Origin: Nonomuraea harbinensis
GTDB taxonomy: Bacteria; Actinomycetota; Actinomycetes; Streptosporangiales; Streptosporangiaceae
Length of the DNA: 64,000 bases
Assembly: GCF_019396385.1 (NCBI RefSeq)
Contig: NZ_JAHKRN010000017.1
Coordinates: 62,001 to 126,000, forward strand
Reading direction: 5' to 3'
Shown: positions 17,141 to 25,332 of the stretch, piece after piece
Layout of the letters: every line of letters begins with the position of its first letter
How positions within the stretch are numbered: the first letter of the stretch is position 1
Made by a program: the position numbers and the translations under genes
Notes under the pieces: model-generated
Told to the model about the DNA's origin: nothing
Databases searched by the model: none
The model's input: only the letters and a program-made list of their open reading frames with translations

Positions 17141-18013
17141 ATGACCGACGTCTACACCCTCGGAGAGGCGCTCGGGGTGGTCTCCAGCGGCCGGGTCCGC
17201 CACGAGACCGAGGCCAGGCTGGACATCTGCGGCCCCGAGTTCACCCTGGCCGTGGCCCTGGCGCGGCTCGGTCACCGCTGCGCCTTCGCCGGCAAGGTCG
17301 GCTCCGACGAGCTGGGCGCCCGGGTGCTGACGGTGCTGCGCGGCGAGGGCGTCGACGTCACCGACACGCGCGTCACCGAAGGGGTGCCGACCGGGCTGCT
17401 GCTGCGCGACGCGCGGGTGGGCCGCGAGCCGCTCGTCACCCACTACCGCGCCGGCTCGGCGGGCTCGACGCTGTCACCCGGCAACGTGCCGATCGACCGG
17501 GTCGGCGCCGCGCGGATGCTGCACGTCACCGGCGTCACCGCGGCTCTGGGCAGGGATCCGCACGACGCCGTGCTGGCCGCCGTGAGCGCGGCCAAGAGCG
17601 CGGAGGTGCCGATCTCGTTCGCCGTCGAGTACCGCCCCGAGCTGTGGGCGTCGGTGCGCGAGGCGGAGGAGGTGCTCACCGAGCTGGCCTGCCAGTCGCA
17701 CCTGCTCTTCGTCCGCCAGGACGAGCTGGACCTTGTCAAGCCCGCGCTCACCCCCGAACGCGAGGTCGTGGTCGCCCGCGGCGCCAAGGGCGCGAGCGTG
17801 CGGGCCGACCGGATGCGCTACGACGCCCCCGGCCCGCAAACGCCGGTGGTCGACTACGGCGGGGCCGGGGACGCGTTCGTGGCCGGTTACCTCAGCGCGG
17901 CCCTGGACGGGCTGACCCCGCCGGAGCGCCTGGGGCGCGCGACGCAGCTGAGCGCCGCCGCCGCGTCCACCGCCAGCGACTGGCAGGGCCTGCCGGCCAG
18001 GGGCGAGCTGTAG
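17141..18013 (+). CDS. PfkB-family carbohydrate kinase (2-keto-3-deoxygluconate kinase-like)
   Basis: A 290-residue ribokinase-fold enzyme. The PfkB signature appears near the C-terminus as VVDYGGAGDAFVAGYLSA, where GAGD supplies the anion hole and the catalytic Asp. The N-terminal GEALGVV and GPEFTLAVALARLGH replace the usual GGApaNvA substrate motif. It phosphorylates a sugar or sugar acid; KDG kinase is the closest general type, but the substrate is uncertain. GGAGC precedes ATG 17141. Its stop abuts the stop of the convergent GH87-like gene with no gap. The kinase may serve the neighbouring glucan locus, but nothing links them beyond position. Confidence 0.88.
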   Translation: MTDVYTLGEALGVVSSGRVRHETEARLDICGPEFTLAVALARLGHRCAFAGKVGSDELGARVLTVLRGEGVDVTDTRVTEGVPTGLLLRDARVGREPLVTHYRAGSAGSTLSPGNVPIDRVGAARMLHVTGVTAALGRDPHDAVLAAVSAAKSAEVPISFAVEYRPELWASVREAEEVLTELACQSHLLFVRQDELDLVKPALTPEREVVVARGAKGASVRADRMRYDAPGPQTPVVDYGGAGDAFVAGYLSAALDGLTPPERLGRATQLSAAAASTASDWQGLPARGEL

Positions 18014-20950
18014 CTACTCGATGTTCAGGGTGAACGTCGAGGTGGTGTTCTTGATGTTCTGCGCGTTGTCGGCGAAGCGCAGGCCGCGGAACGTGGCCGA
18101 GCCGACGGCCGGGCCCTGACCCTGCTCCGGCAGCTCGTTGACCCAGATGCCGAAGCCCGACTTGGCGTCGTAGGCGTCGCCGCTCCTGCGCGCCCCGGTG
18201 ATCGACACGTCCGTGAAGACGGTGTCGGTGACCGGGTTCACCGGCCGCGCGCCGTCGTACATGGTCTGGAACATGATCCCGCTGTACGTGGGATCGACGA
18301 TGTCCAGATTGCTGACCCGGATGCCCTGGAACGTCGTCGACGCCGAGAACAGCCACATCGCCGGGAAGGTCTGCGCGCCCCAGAAGTGGCCGCCGGCCCG
18401 GACGAGCGAGATGTTCTCGAACCGGGTGGGCGGGTTCGCCCCGAAGCCGTGCATCGGGTAGCCGAAGTCGAGCGAGCTGATCGTGACGCCCGAGTAGACC
18501 AGCGTGTCGGCCACGTAGATGTCGCGGAAGGTGTTGCCGTACCCGCCGTAGACGGCCACGCCCGCGGCCCGCCAGGTGAGCAGCGAGGTCAGGTTCTCGT
18601 AGACGTTGCCGTGCTGCTCACCCGCGTTGTTGTCGGTGGCGGAGAACAGGGCGAAGCTGTCGTCGCCGGTGGACCGGGTCTCCACGTGGGTGACATGGTT
18701 GCCGGTGCTGCCGTTGGTCATGTTGAGCCCGTCGGCGAACACGTTCCTGATCCGCGAGTTCCTGATCGTCATGTCGTCCGTGTTCGAGCCCCAGTACATG
18801 CAGACCTGGTGCTCCACCCACAGGTTCTCGATCGTCATGTCCGCCACGTTCGTGAAGTCGAACACCTTGCCCGGCCCGTCGATGCGCGAGGTGTAGTTGC
18901 CGAAGTAGGCGAAGCCCGCGAACGTCGAGCCGTTGGCCGTCGCGTCCGCGCGGAAGCCGACGTCGGTGTTCGACTGCCCGGCCGGCGCGTGGAAGCGGGT
19001 GTACCAGGGCCCGGCGCCGACGATCCTGACGGCCTTCCCGTACACCTGGAACTTGCCCGTCGTCTGGTAGCTGCCCGGCGGCAGGTAGACGCCGGTGAGC
19101 GCGCTGTCCATGCGGGCCCGGTCGAGCGCGTTCTGCACGTCCTGGTGCCCGAACCCGGTCGGTACGGCGTACTTCGCCGGGTCGGGGTTGCCGATGGGGG
19201 AGACCTGCTCGAAGTCGACGAAGTCGATCGTGTAGGTGGAGGTGTTGGCCGCGTCCTTCTGCAGCCTGATCTTGCGGCCCGCCGGGACCGTGGTGTCCAG
19301 CATCAGGTTGGCCTCGTCGTAGACGTGCCGCGGCGGGCCGGAGCCGGGGTTGTCGTCCGGGCTCGCCTCGGGGCCGTACAGCCAGGCGAAGCGCGAGGTC
19401 AGGTTGATCGCCTTGTGGAAGGCGCCGTCGACGTACACGTTCAGCGTCGCGTCGAGGCCGCCGCCGCCCGGCGCGTCCGGGATCGAGAAGCGGGTGACGA
19501 GCGTGTTCGTGGCCGCCTTGGTGGTGAACTCGACGTAGGAGCCGGTGGCGGCGAGCGTCACCGCGCGGCGGCCGGACGCCTCCCCGGCCAGGTCGCCGAT
19601 CGTCCTGTTCGGGCCGATCCGGGTGGCGCCGCCGCCGACGACCGCCTCCTCGGCCTCGTACGTGTCGTACGGCATGTTCGCGCCCCTGCCGATGGACAAG
19701 GGGTGCGTGCTGGTGTTGTTGTCCCGCTTGTCAGGCAGTTCCCTGGGGTCGTCGGCGAGCACCACGCGGACCGTGTGCCGGCCGTCGGCTGCGGTCCAGG
19801 TGCCGAGCGGGACCGGGGCGGTGGTGGCTCCCGGCGCGATGACGCCGCTGGCGGAGCCGGTCAGCGTGCGGACGGTCGCGCCCGAGCCGTCGAGCACGGC
19901 GAGCGTGATGCCGTGCGAGCCGGCGCCGGAGGCGATGGTGCCCTGGTTCCTGATGGCGACGGTGAAGGTGACGGTGTCGCCGGGGTCCGGGTTGCCCGGC
20001 GTCCAGCCGACGTCGGCGACCAGGTCGGCGGTGTCGGGGAGCGGGACGGCCGTGCCGAACACCTGGAACTCGGCCACCTGCCCGCCGGGCGCGCCGGAGT
20101 TGGCGGTGATCCGCAGCCGCACGTCGGCGGCCCGCGCGGTGACCGGGATCGTCACGCTGTTGCCGGTGGCGGGGTCGAAGACGTACGCGGCGGGCGCGAC
20201 GAGGCGGGAGAAGCCGGCGGCGCCCCGCGCGCGGCCGAGCACCTCGACGGTCTGGGTGCGCCTGGCCCAGACCGCGTCCGGGTTCAGCTTGAGCACCACC
20301 GAGGTGAGGTCGGCGTCGCCGCCGAGCGCGACGGTCAGCGTGTTCGGGTAGGTCTGGCCCTCCCAGTACGTCCTGACGTCACCGTCGTTGGCGTTGCCGG
20401 CCACGTACGTGTGGGTGTGCGAGGAGGCGGCGATCCCCTTGCCGGCGGCCAGGTTCGTGCCCGGCTCAGGGCCGGGGCCGCCGCTCTCCCCGTACACCTC
20501 GAACTCGGCGAGCTGGGCGGCGGGCCAGCCGGTGTTCGCGGTGAACAGCAGCCGGACGTACCGGGCGCTGCCGCTCAGCGTGATCGTGGCGGACGGCGCG
20601 AAGCCGTACGTGGCCGACGGCTTGAGCGTGGTGAAGCCGGAGCCGTCCGCGCTGCCCTGGACGGTGAGCGTCTGGGTGCGGCTCGGCCAGCCGGCCGGCA
20701 GCTTGAGTGTGAGGCCGGTGAGCGTGGCGGCGGCGCCGAGGTCCACCTGGACCCACTGCGGGAACTGGCCGTTGGCCGACTCCCAGTAGGTGGCCTGGTC
20801 GCCGTCGGTGACGTTGGCGGCCCGGTAGACGTCGGTGAAGCCGCTCGCGGTGGCGGCCTTCCCGGCGGCCAGATTGGTGGCGGCGGCGGCCGGGGGCGGG
20901 GCGATGAGGAGTCCTAGGACGAGGGTCAGGGCGGCTAAGAGTGCGCGCAT
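18014..20950 (-). CDS. Secreted multidomain glucanase, GH87-like (alpha-1,3-glucanase/mycodextranase)
   Basis: A 978-residue exported enzyme. Residues 1-24 are a signal peptide ending APPPAAAA. Two discoidin (F5/8 type C, CBM32-like) domains follow at about 25-150 and 160-300, a CARDB adhesion module at about 310-410, and a CBM6/35-like domain at about 425-560 (YDTYEAEEAVVGGG). The catalytic part, about 585-978, is a right-handed beta-helix (HQDVQNALD, VYLPPGSYQTTGKF). Asp740 (FADGLNM) and Asp763-764 (STGDDSFAL) have the 23/24-residue spacing of the GH87 catalytic triad as I recall it from Paenibacillus alpha-1,3-glucanase. The family cleaves alpha-1,3- or mixed 1,3/1,4-glucans of fungal walls. 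It is divergent from the LacI gene that likely controls it. Confidence 0.85.
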   Translation of the reverse strand: MRALLAALTLVLGLLIAPPPAAAATNLAAGKAATASGFTDVYRAANVTDGDQATYWESANGQFPQWVQVDLGAAATLTGLTLKLPAGWPSRTQTLTVQGSADGSGFTTLKPSATYGFAPSATITLSGSARYVRLLFTANTGWPAAQLAEFEVYGESGGPGPEPGTNLAAGKGIAASSHTHTYVAGNANDGDVRTYWEGQTYPNTLTVALGGDADLTSVVLKLNPDAVWARRTQTVEVLGRARGAAGFSRLVAPAAYVFDPATGNSVTIPVTARAADVRLRITANSGAPGGQVAEFQVFGTAVPLPDTADLVADVGWTPGNPDPGDTVTFTVAIRNQGTIASGAGSHGITLAVLDGSGATVRTLTGSASGVIAPGATTAPVPLGTWTAADGRHTVRVVLADDPRELPDKRDNNTSTHPLSIGRGANMPYDTYEAEEAVVGGGATRIGPNRTIGDLAGEASGRRAVTLAATGSYVEFTTKAATNTLVTRFSIPDAPGGGGLDATLNVYVDGAFHKAINLTSRFAWLYGPEASPDDNPGSGPPRHVYDEANLMLDTTVPAGRKIRLQKDAANTSTYTIDFVDFEQVSPIGNPDPAKYAVPTGFGHQDVQNALDRARMDSALTGVYLPPGSYQTTGKFQVYGKAVRIVGAGPWYTRFHAPAGQSNTDVGFRADATANGSTFAGFAYFGNYTSRIDGPGKVFDFTNVADMTIENLWVEHQVCMYWGSNTDDMTIRNSRIRNVFADGLNMTNGSTGNHVTHVETRSTGDDSFALFSATDNNAGEQHGNVYENLTSLLTWRAAGVAVYGGYGNTFRDIYVADTLVYSGVTISSLDFGYPMHGFGANPPTRFENISLVRAGGHFWGAQTFPAMWLFSASTTFQGIRVSNLDIVDPTYSGIMFQTMYDGARPVNPVTDTVFTDVSITGARRSGDAYDAKSGFGIWVNELPEQGQGPAVGSATFRGLRFADNAQNIKNTTSTFTLNIE

Positions 20951-21026
20951 GGGGGGTGGCCCTTCGCAGGAGTACAGTTGGCCGCACCATAGGCTTTCCA
21001 GCAGATGTGAGCAATATCTCGACTGG

Positions 21027-21076
21027 ATTGCGCAAGAAATGAATGCTGCTGTGATGCTCACGTAAGTACTTGCAAT
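21027..21076. promoter_or_regulatory. Candidate LacI operators between glucanase and lacI-type gene
   Basis: ATTGCGCAAG (21027-21036, palindromic core TTGCGCAA) and CTTGCAAT (21069-21076), the latter followed by ggTTTGCGC. CTTGCAAT recurs upstream of the binding-protein gene at 22110. Confidence 0.55.
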
Positions 21077-21107
21077 GGTTTGCGCTGACAGTCGTATAGT
21101 TTGCGTC

Positions 21108-22097
21108 ATGACGCGACGACTCGCAGAGGTGGCCAAGAAGGTCGGGGTGAGCGAGGCGACCGTGAGCCGCGTGCTCAACGGCAAGCCGGGGGTGTCCGAC
21201 GCCACCCGCGAGGCGGTGCTCACCGCCCTCGACGTGCTCGGCTACGAGCGCCCCACCCAGCTGCGCGGCGACCGTGCCCGGCTGGTCGGCCTGGTCCTCC
21301 CCGAGCTGCAGAACCCGATCTTCCCCGCGTTCGCCGAGGTCGTCGGCGGCGCCCTGGCCCAGCAGGGGTTCACCTCCGTGCTCTGCACCCGCACGGTCGG
21401 CGGCGTCTCCGAGGCCGACTACGTCGATCTGCTGCTCCAGCAGCAGGTCAGCGGCGTGGTGTTCGCCGGCGGCCTGTACGCGCAGGCCGACGCCGCGCAC
21501 GGCCACTACGAGCTGCTGCACGAGCGCAAGCTGCCCACGGTCCTGGTCAACGCCGCCGTCGGCCACCTGGACTTCCCGCAGGTGTCGTGCGACGACGTGG
21601 TGGCGGCCGAGATCGCGCTGGGCCACCTGCGGGCCCTCGGCCACGAGCGGATCGGCATGGTGCTCGGCCCCAGGGACCACGTGCCCTCGCGGCGCAAGCT
21701 GGAGGCGTTCCAGGCCGGGGGTGGCGACGCGGACCTGGTCGAGCACACCATGTTCTCCCTGGAGGGCGGGCACGCGGCGGCCGCCCGGCTGGTCAGGCGC
21801 GGGGTCACCGCCGTCGTGTGCGCCAGCGACCTGCTCGCGCTCGGCACGATCAGGGCCGCCCGCCGCGCCGGGCTGAGCGTGCCGCGCGAGGTGTCGGTGG
21901 TCGGCTTCGACGACTCGGCGCTGATGAACTGCACCGAGCCGCCGCTCACGACGGTCCGCCAGCCGATCGACGCGATGGGCCGGGCCGTCGTCGACCTGCT
22001 GGTGGCGCAGATCGACAAGGCCGTCGTGCCCGCGGACGAGCTGCTGTTCGAGCCTGAGCTGGTGGTGCGCGCCTCCACGGCGCGAGTCCGTACGTGA
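21108..22097 (+). CDS. LacI-family transcriptional regulator of the alpha-glucan locus
   Basis: A 329-residue repressor. The N-terminal helix-turn-helix is typical (RRLAEVAKKVGVSEATVSRVLNGK) with the hinge helix following. The periplasmic-binding-like effector domain runs from about residue 60 (LVGLVLPELQNPIFPAFAEVV), with VVGFDDSALM and EPPLTTVRQP near the C-terminus. ATG 21108 is chosen because the HTH must start there. It lies between the divergent glucanase gene and the downstream ABC importer genes. The CTTGCAAT-type motif occurs on both sides of it, so it probably represses both units and responds to a gluco-oligosaccharide. Confidence 0.93.
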   Translation: MTRRLAEVAKKVGVSEATVSRVLNGKPGVSDATREAVLTALDVLGYERPTQLRGDRARLVGLVLPELQNPIFPAFAEVVGGALAQQGFTSVLCTRTVGGVSEADYVDLLLQQQVSGVVFAGGLYAQADAAHGHYELLHERKLPTVLVNAAVGHLDFPQVSCDDVVAAEIALGHLRALGHERIGMVLGPRDHVPSRRKLEAFQAGGGDADLVEHTMFSLEGGHAAAARLVRRGVTAVVCASDLLALGTIRAARRAGLSVPREVSVVGFDDSALMNCTEPPLTTVRQPIDAMGRAVVDLLVAQIDKAVVPADELLFEPELVVRASTARVRT

Positions 22098-22109
22098 TGT
22101 AGTCGTTAT

Positions 22110-22135
22110 CTTGCAATCTTCAGTCTGAATATTGC
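22110..22135 (+). promoter_or_regulatory. Candidate LacI operator before the ABC importer operon
   Basis: CTTGCAAT (22110-22117) with an inverted ATTGC at 22131-22135 (GCAAT...ATTGC). It shares CTTGCAAT with 21069-21076 and lies 56-81 bp upstream of the binding-protein start. Confidence 0.5.
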
Positions 22136-22190
22136 GGAGATAAGTCGCTGATCCTATGGTGTGGGCAATTCGCATCAGAAGGGTCAGATC

Positions 22191-23531
22191 ATGAAGAGAT
22201 CCGCTGGGCTCTTAGTCGCATCCGCGCTCGGACTCGCCGCCTGCGGCTCCGGGCAGCAGGCTCCCCCGGCGGGCGGGGCCGGCCAGGTCACCATCACCGT
22301 CGCCTGCCAGCCCGCCAAGTCCGCGCCCAAGGAGCGCCAGGCGTGGGACGACGACGTGGCCGCGTTCATGAAGGCGAACCCAGGCGTCACCGTCAAGAGC
22401 ACCGACCAGCAACCCTGCTTCGACCCCAAGACGTTCGGCCCCAAGCTCGCCGGCGGCCAGATGGAGACCGTCTTCGTGGTCCCCGTCACCAACTACGACG
22501 ACGTGATCAGGCAGGGGCAGGCCCTCGACATCACCGCGTACACCGGCGAGATCAAGAACTGGGACGACCTGCGCCAGGACGTGCGCGACCTGGTGACCAA
22601 GGACGGCAAGGTCTACGGCGTGCCCAACGTGCACTACGGCGTCGGCCTGGTCTACAACCGCAAGCTGTTCGCCGAGGCCGGCCTCGACCCCAATACGCCG
22701 CCCACGACCTGGGCCGAGATCCGTGAGGCCGCCAAGAAGATCGCCGCGCTCGGCCCCGGCCACGTCGGCTACGGCGAGTACTCCGGCGGCAACACCGGCG
22801 GCTGGCACTTCACCCAGGCCATCTACGGCCGGGGCGGCAGCATCCTGACGGACGACGGCAAGAAGGCCGCCTTCAACTCGCCCGAGGGCAGGGCTGTCCT
22901 GCAGACGCTGCACGACATGCGCTGGGTCGACGACAGCATGGGCACCAAGCTCCTGGTCGGCTGGGAGTCGCTCATGGTGGCGATGGGCAGCGGCAAGGTC
23001 GGCATGATGCTCGGCGCCCCCGACGTGGTCACCGACGTGGTCGGCAAGTTCAAGGGCAGCGTCGCCGACTACGGCATCACCGGCTTCCCCGAGGCCAAGG
23101 CGTCGCTGAGCGGCGGCGAAGCGTTCATGATCAACCCCAAGGCCACGCCCGAGGAGGCGAAGGCGGGCATGCGGTGGCTCGACTTCCGCTTCAACACCGT
23201 CGGCAAGGGCCGCTTCGACTTCGCCCGCGGCAAGGCCATCGGCAACCCGGTCGGCGTCCCCGACAACGCGGTCTACGGCGACTCGCCCACCGGCCAGGCC
23301 ATCCAGGCCGACCGGGTGAAGAACGCCTCCCTGCCGGTCGAGAACTACGACCCGTACGTCAAGGCCTCCGCCGCCATCCCGCCCAAGGCCGAGCCGGTCC
23401 ACGCCCAGGAGATCTACGCGATCCTCGACGTGGCCATGTCCGGCGTGCTGTCCGACGAGGACGCCGACATCGACAAACTGCTCGCCGACGCCGAGACCAA
23501 GGTGAACGCCGTGCTGGCGGCCAAGGGCTGA
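22191..23531 (+). CDS. ABC sugar importer, substrate-binding lipoprotein
   Basis: A 446-residue family 1 (MalE-type) binding protein. The signal peptide MKRSAGLLVASALGLAAC ends in the lipobox LAAC, so Cys18 should be lipidated and the protein held on the outer face of the membrane. Domain landmarks include KVYGVPNVHYGVGLVYNRKL and GGEAFMINPKATPEEA, usual for oligosaccharide binders. GAAGGG precedes ATG 22191. The permease gene starts 3 bp after its stop. With the GH87-like enzyme outside and GH13 enzyme inside, the likely ligand is an alpha-linked gluco-oligosaccharide such as nigero-oligosaccharides (inferred). No dedicated ATPase gene is present; a shared MsiK-type ATPase may serve. Confidence 0.92.
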   Translation: MKRSAGLLVASALGLAACGSGQQAPPAGGAGQVTITVACQPAKSAPKERQAWDDDVAAFMKANPGVTVKSTDQQPCFDPKTFGPKLAGGQMETVFVVPVTNYDDVIRQGQALDITAYTGEIKNWDDLRQDVRDLVTKDGKVYGVPNVHYGVGLVYNRKLFAEAGLDPNTPPTTWAEIREAAKKIAALGPGHVGYGEYSGGNTGGWHFTQAIYGRGGSILTDDGKKAAFNSPEGRAVLQTLHDMRWVDDSMGTKLLVGWESLMVAMGSGKVGMMLGAPDVVTDVVGKFKGSVADYGITGFPEAKASLSGGEAFMINPKATPEEAKAGMRWLDFRFNTVGKGRFDFARGKAIGNPVGVPDNAVYGDSPTGQAIQADRVKNASLPVENYDPYVKASAAIPPKAEPVHAQEIYAILDVAMSGVLSDEDADIDKLLADAETKVNAVLAAKG

Positions 23532-23534
23532 CCC

Positions 23535-24401
23535 ATGGCTGTTCTGAGGCGCAACCTGACGGCCTACGGGTTCCTGTGCGCGGCGCTGTTCTGCTTCGCG
23601 GTGTTCGCCTGGTATCCGATGATCAGAGAGTTCATCCTGAGCTTCCAGGAGACGAACCTGATCGATCCGCCCACCTGGGTCGGGCTGGACAACTTCGAGT
23701 ACGCCGTGGGATACCCGGGCTTCACCGAGGCATGGATCGCCACCCTGCAGTTCACGTTCCTCGCGCTGGTGTGCGGCTTCGCCGTGCCGTTCGTCGTCGC
23801 GCTCGTGCTCAACGAGCTGCGCCACGCCCGGGCCTATCTCAGGTTCGTGGTCTACCTGCCGGTCATGCTGCCGCCGATCGTGGCGGTGCTGCTGTTCAGG
23901 TGGTTCTTCGATCCGGGGCCCGGGCTGTTCAACCAGCTGCTCGGGCTGGTCAACCTGCCCGGCCTGGCCTGGCTCGACTCCCCGGCCACCGCGCTGATCT
24001 CCCTGGTCATCGTCTCGACCTGGATGAACATGGGCAGCGCGACCCTGATCTACCTGGCGGCGCTGCAGAACATCCCGCCGGAGCTGTACGAGGCGGCCGA
24101 GCTGGACGGGGCCGGGATCCTCAAGCGGATCAGGCACGTCACGATCCCGCAGACCAGGCTGATCCTGCTGCTCATGCTGATGCTGCAGATCGTGGCCACC
24201 ATGCAGGTCTTCATCGAGCCGTACATGCTCACCGGCGGCGGGCCCGCGGGCTCGACCGTCACCGTCGCCTACATGATGTTCCAGTTCGCCTTCACGAACC
24301 AGAACTACGGCGTGGCCGGCGCGCTCGGCATGATGCTCATGATCGTGCTGCTCGTCTTCGCCGCGTTCCAGCTCCGGCTCACCCGGGAGGACAAGGCATG
24401 A
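23535..24401 (+). CDS. ABC sugar importer permease (MalF-type)
   Basis: A 288-residue inner-membrane permease with six predicted helices, beginning LTAYGFLCAALFCFAVFAWYP. The cytoplasmic EAA loop is visible as ELYEAAELDGAGILKRIRHVTIP, where the coupling helix contacts the ATPase. It lies 3 bp after the binding-protein gene and overlaps the next permease gene by 4 bp (ATGA), so the operon is tightly coupled. Confidence 0.93.
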   Translation: MAVLRRNLTAYGFLCAALFCFAVFAWYPMIREFILSFQETNLIDPPTWVGLDNFEYAVGYPGFTEAWIATLQFTFLALVCGFAVPFVVALVLNELRHARAYLRFVVYLPVMLPPIVAVLLFRWFFDPGPGLFNQLLGLVNLPGLAWLDSPATALISLVIVSTWMNMGSATLIYLAALQNIPPELYEAAELDGAGILKRIRHVTIPQTRLILLLMLMLQIVATMQVFIEPYMLTGGGPAGSTVTVAYMMFQFAFTNQNYGVAGALGMMLMIVLLVFAAFQLRLTREDKA

Positions 24402-25330
24402 TCTCCGTCGGCGCCCGGGCCGCCGCCGGCCGCAGGCGGGCGGCCCGCCGCCCGAAACCCATCGACACCGGGCAGTTCCGTACGATCATCTCCCCGCTCC
24501 AGCTCAACAGCCGATGGGGACGGCGCGTCTACTGGGCCGTGCTCGTCACGGTCGTGGTGACCTTCACGCTGGCCTTCGTCTTCCCGCTCTACTGGATGAT
24601 CACCGGCGCCATGAAGACGGGCGAGGAGATCGCCCAGATGCCGCCGACGCTCTTCCCCGCCGACCCCACCCTCGACGCCTACGCCGAGGCGTGGAACCTG
24701 TTCGACCTCGGCACGCTGCTGTGGAACACCGCCTACTACTCGCTGGGCGGCTGGGTCTTCTGCATGCTCGTGGACGTGTCGGCGGCGTACGCGCTGTCGA
24801 GGCTGCGGCCGATGTTCGGCGGGGTGATCCTGGGCGCGATGCTGGCCACGCTGATGATCCCGGCCATGGTCGTGCTGATCCCGCTCTACGTCACCGTCGT
24901 CGACCTCGGATTGTTGAACAATCCCTGGGGGCTGTGGTTCCCCGCGGCCGCCAACGGGTTCAACATCTTCCTGCTCAAACGGTTCTTCGACTCGATCCCG
25001 CGCGAACTGATCGAGGCCGCGCGGATCGACGGCGCCGGCGCCTTCCGGGTGCTCTGGTCGGTGGTGCTGCCCGTGTCGCGGCCGATCCTCGGCGTGGTGT
25101 CGATCTTCACCATCGTCACCTCGTTCAAGGACTTCGTCTGGCCGCTGCTCGTCATGACCGACAGCGACAAGATGACGCTCAGCGTCGGCCTGTCGCAGAC
25201 CGCCGGCATGGTCACGCAGAACGCCGTCATGGGCGGCCTGGTCGTCGCGAGCATCCCGACGATCATCGTCTTCTTCGTCTTCCAACGTCACATCATGGCG
25301 GGTCTCACCGCCGGATCTATCAAAGGGTGA
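24398..25330 (+). CDS. ABC sugar importer permease (MalG-type)
   Basis: A 310-residue permease. A basic 45-residue N-terminal tail precedes six helices (YWAVLVTVVVTFTLAFVFPL first). The EAA loop reads ELIEAARIDGAGAFRVLWSVVLP. The C-terminal end FQRHIMAGLTAGSIKG is the MalG hallmark, where the KG tail reaches into the ATPase dimer. It overlaps the upstream permease by 4 bp (ATGA). Confidence 0.93.
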   Translation: MISVGARAAAGRRRAARRPKPIDTGQFRTIISPLQLNSRWGRRVYWAVLVTVVVTFTLAFVFPLYWMITGAMKTGEEIAQMPPTLFPADPTLDAYAEAWNLFDLGTLLWNTAYYSLGGWVFCMLVDVSAAYALSRLRPMFGGVILGAMLATLMIPAMVVLIPLYVTVVDLGLLNNPWGLWFPAAANGFNIFLLKRFFDSIPRELIEAARIDGAGAFRVLWSVVLPVSRPILGVVSIFTIVTSFKDFVWPLLVMTDSDKMTLSVGLSQTAGMVTQNAVMGGLVVASIPTIIVFFVFQRHIMAGLTAGSIKG

Positions 25331-25332
25331 TC

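Noticed and set aside
18386..20917. Plus-strand 843-codon frame opposite the glucanase
   Set aside because: Composition is Arg/Val/Gly-rich without motifs, while the minus strand shows all expected glucanase domains.
20951..21223. N-terminal extension of the glucanase to 21223
   Set aside because: It would run through the LacI start and its operators; the signal peptide begins at 20950.
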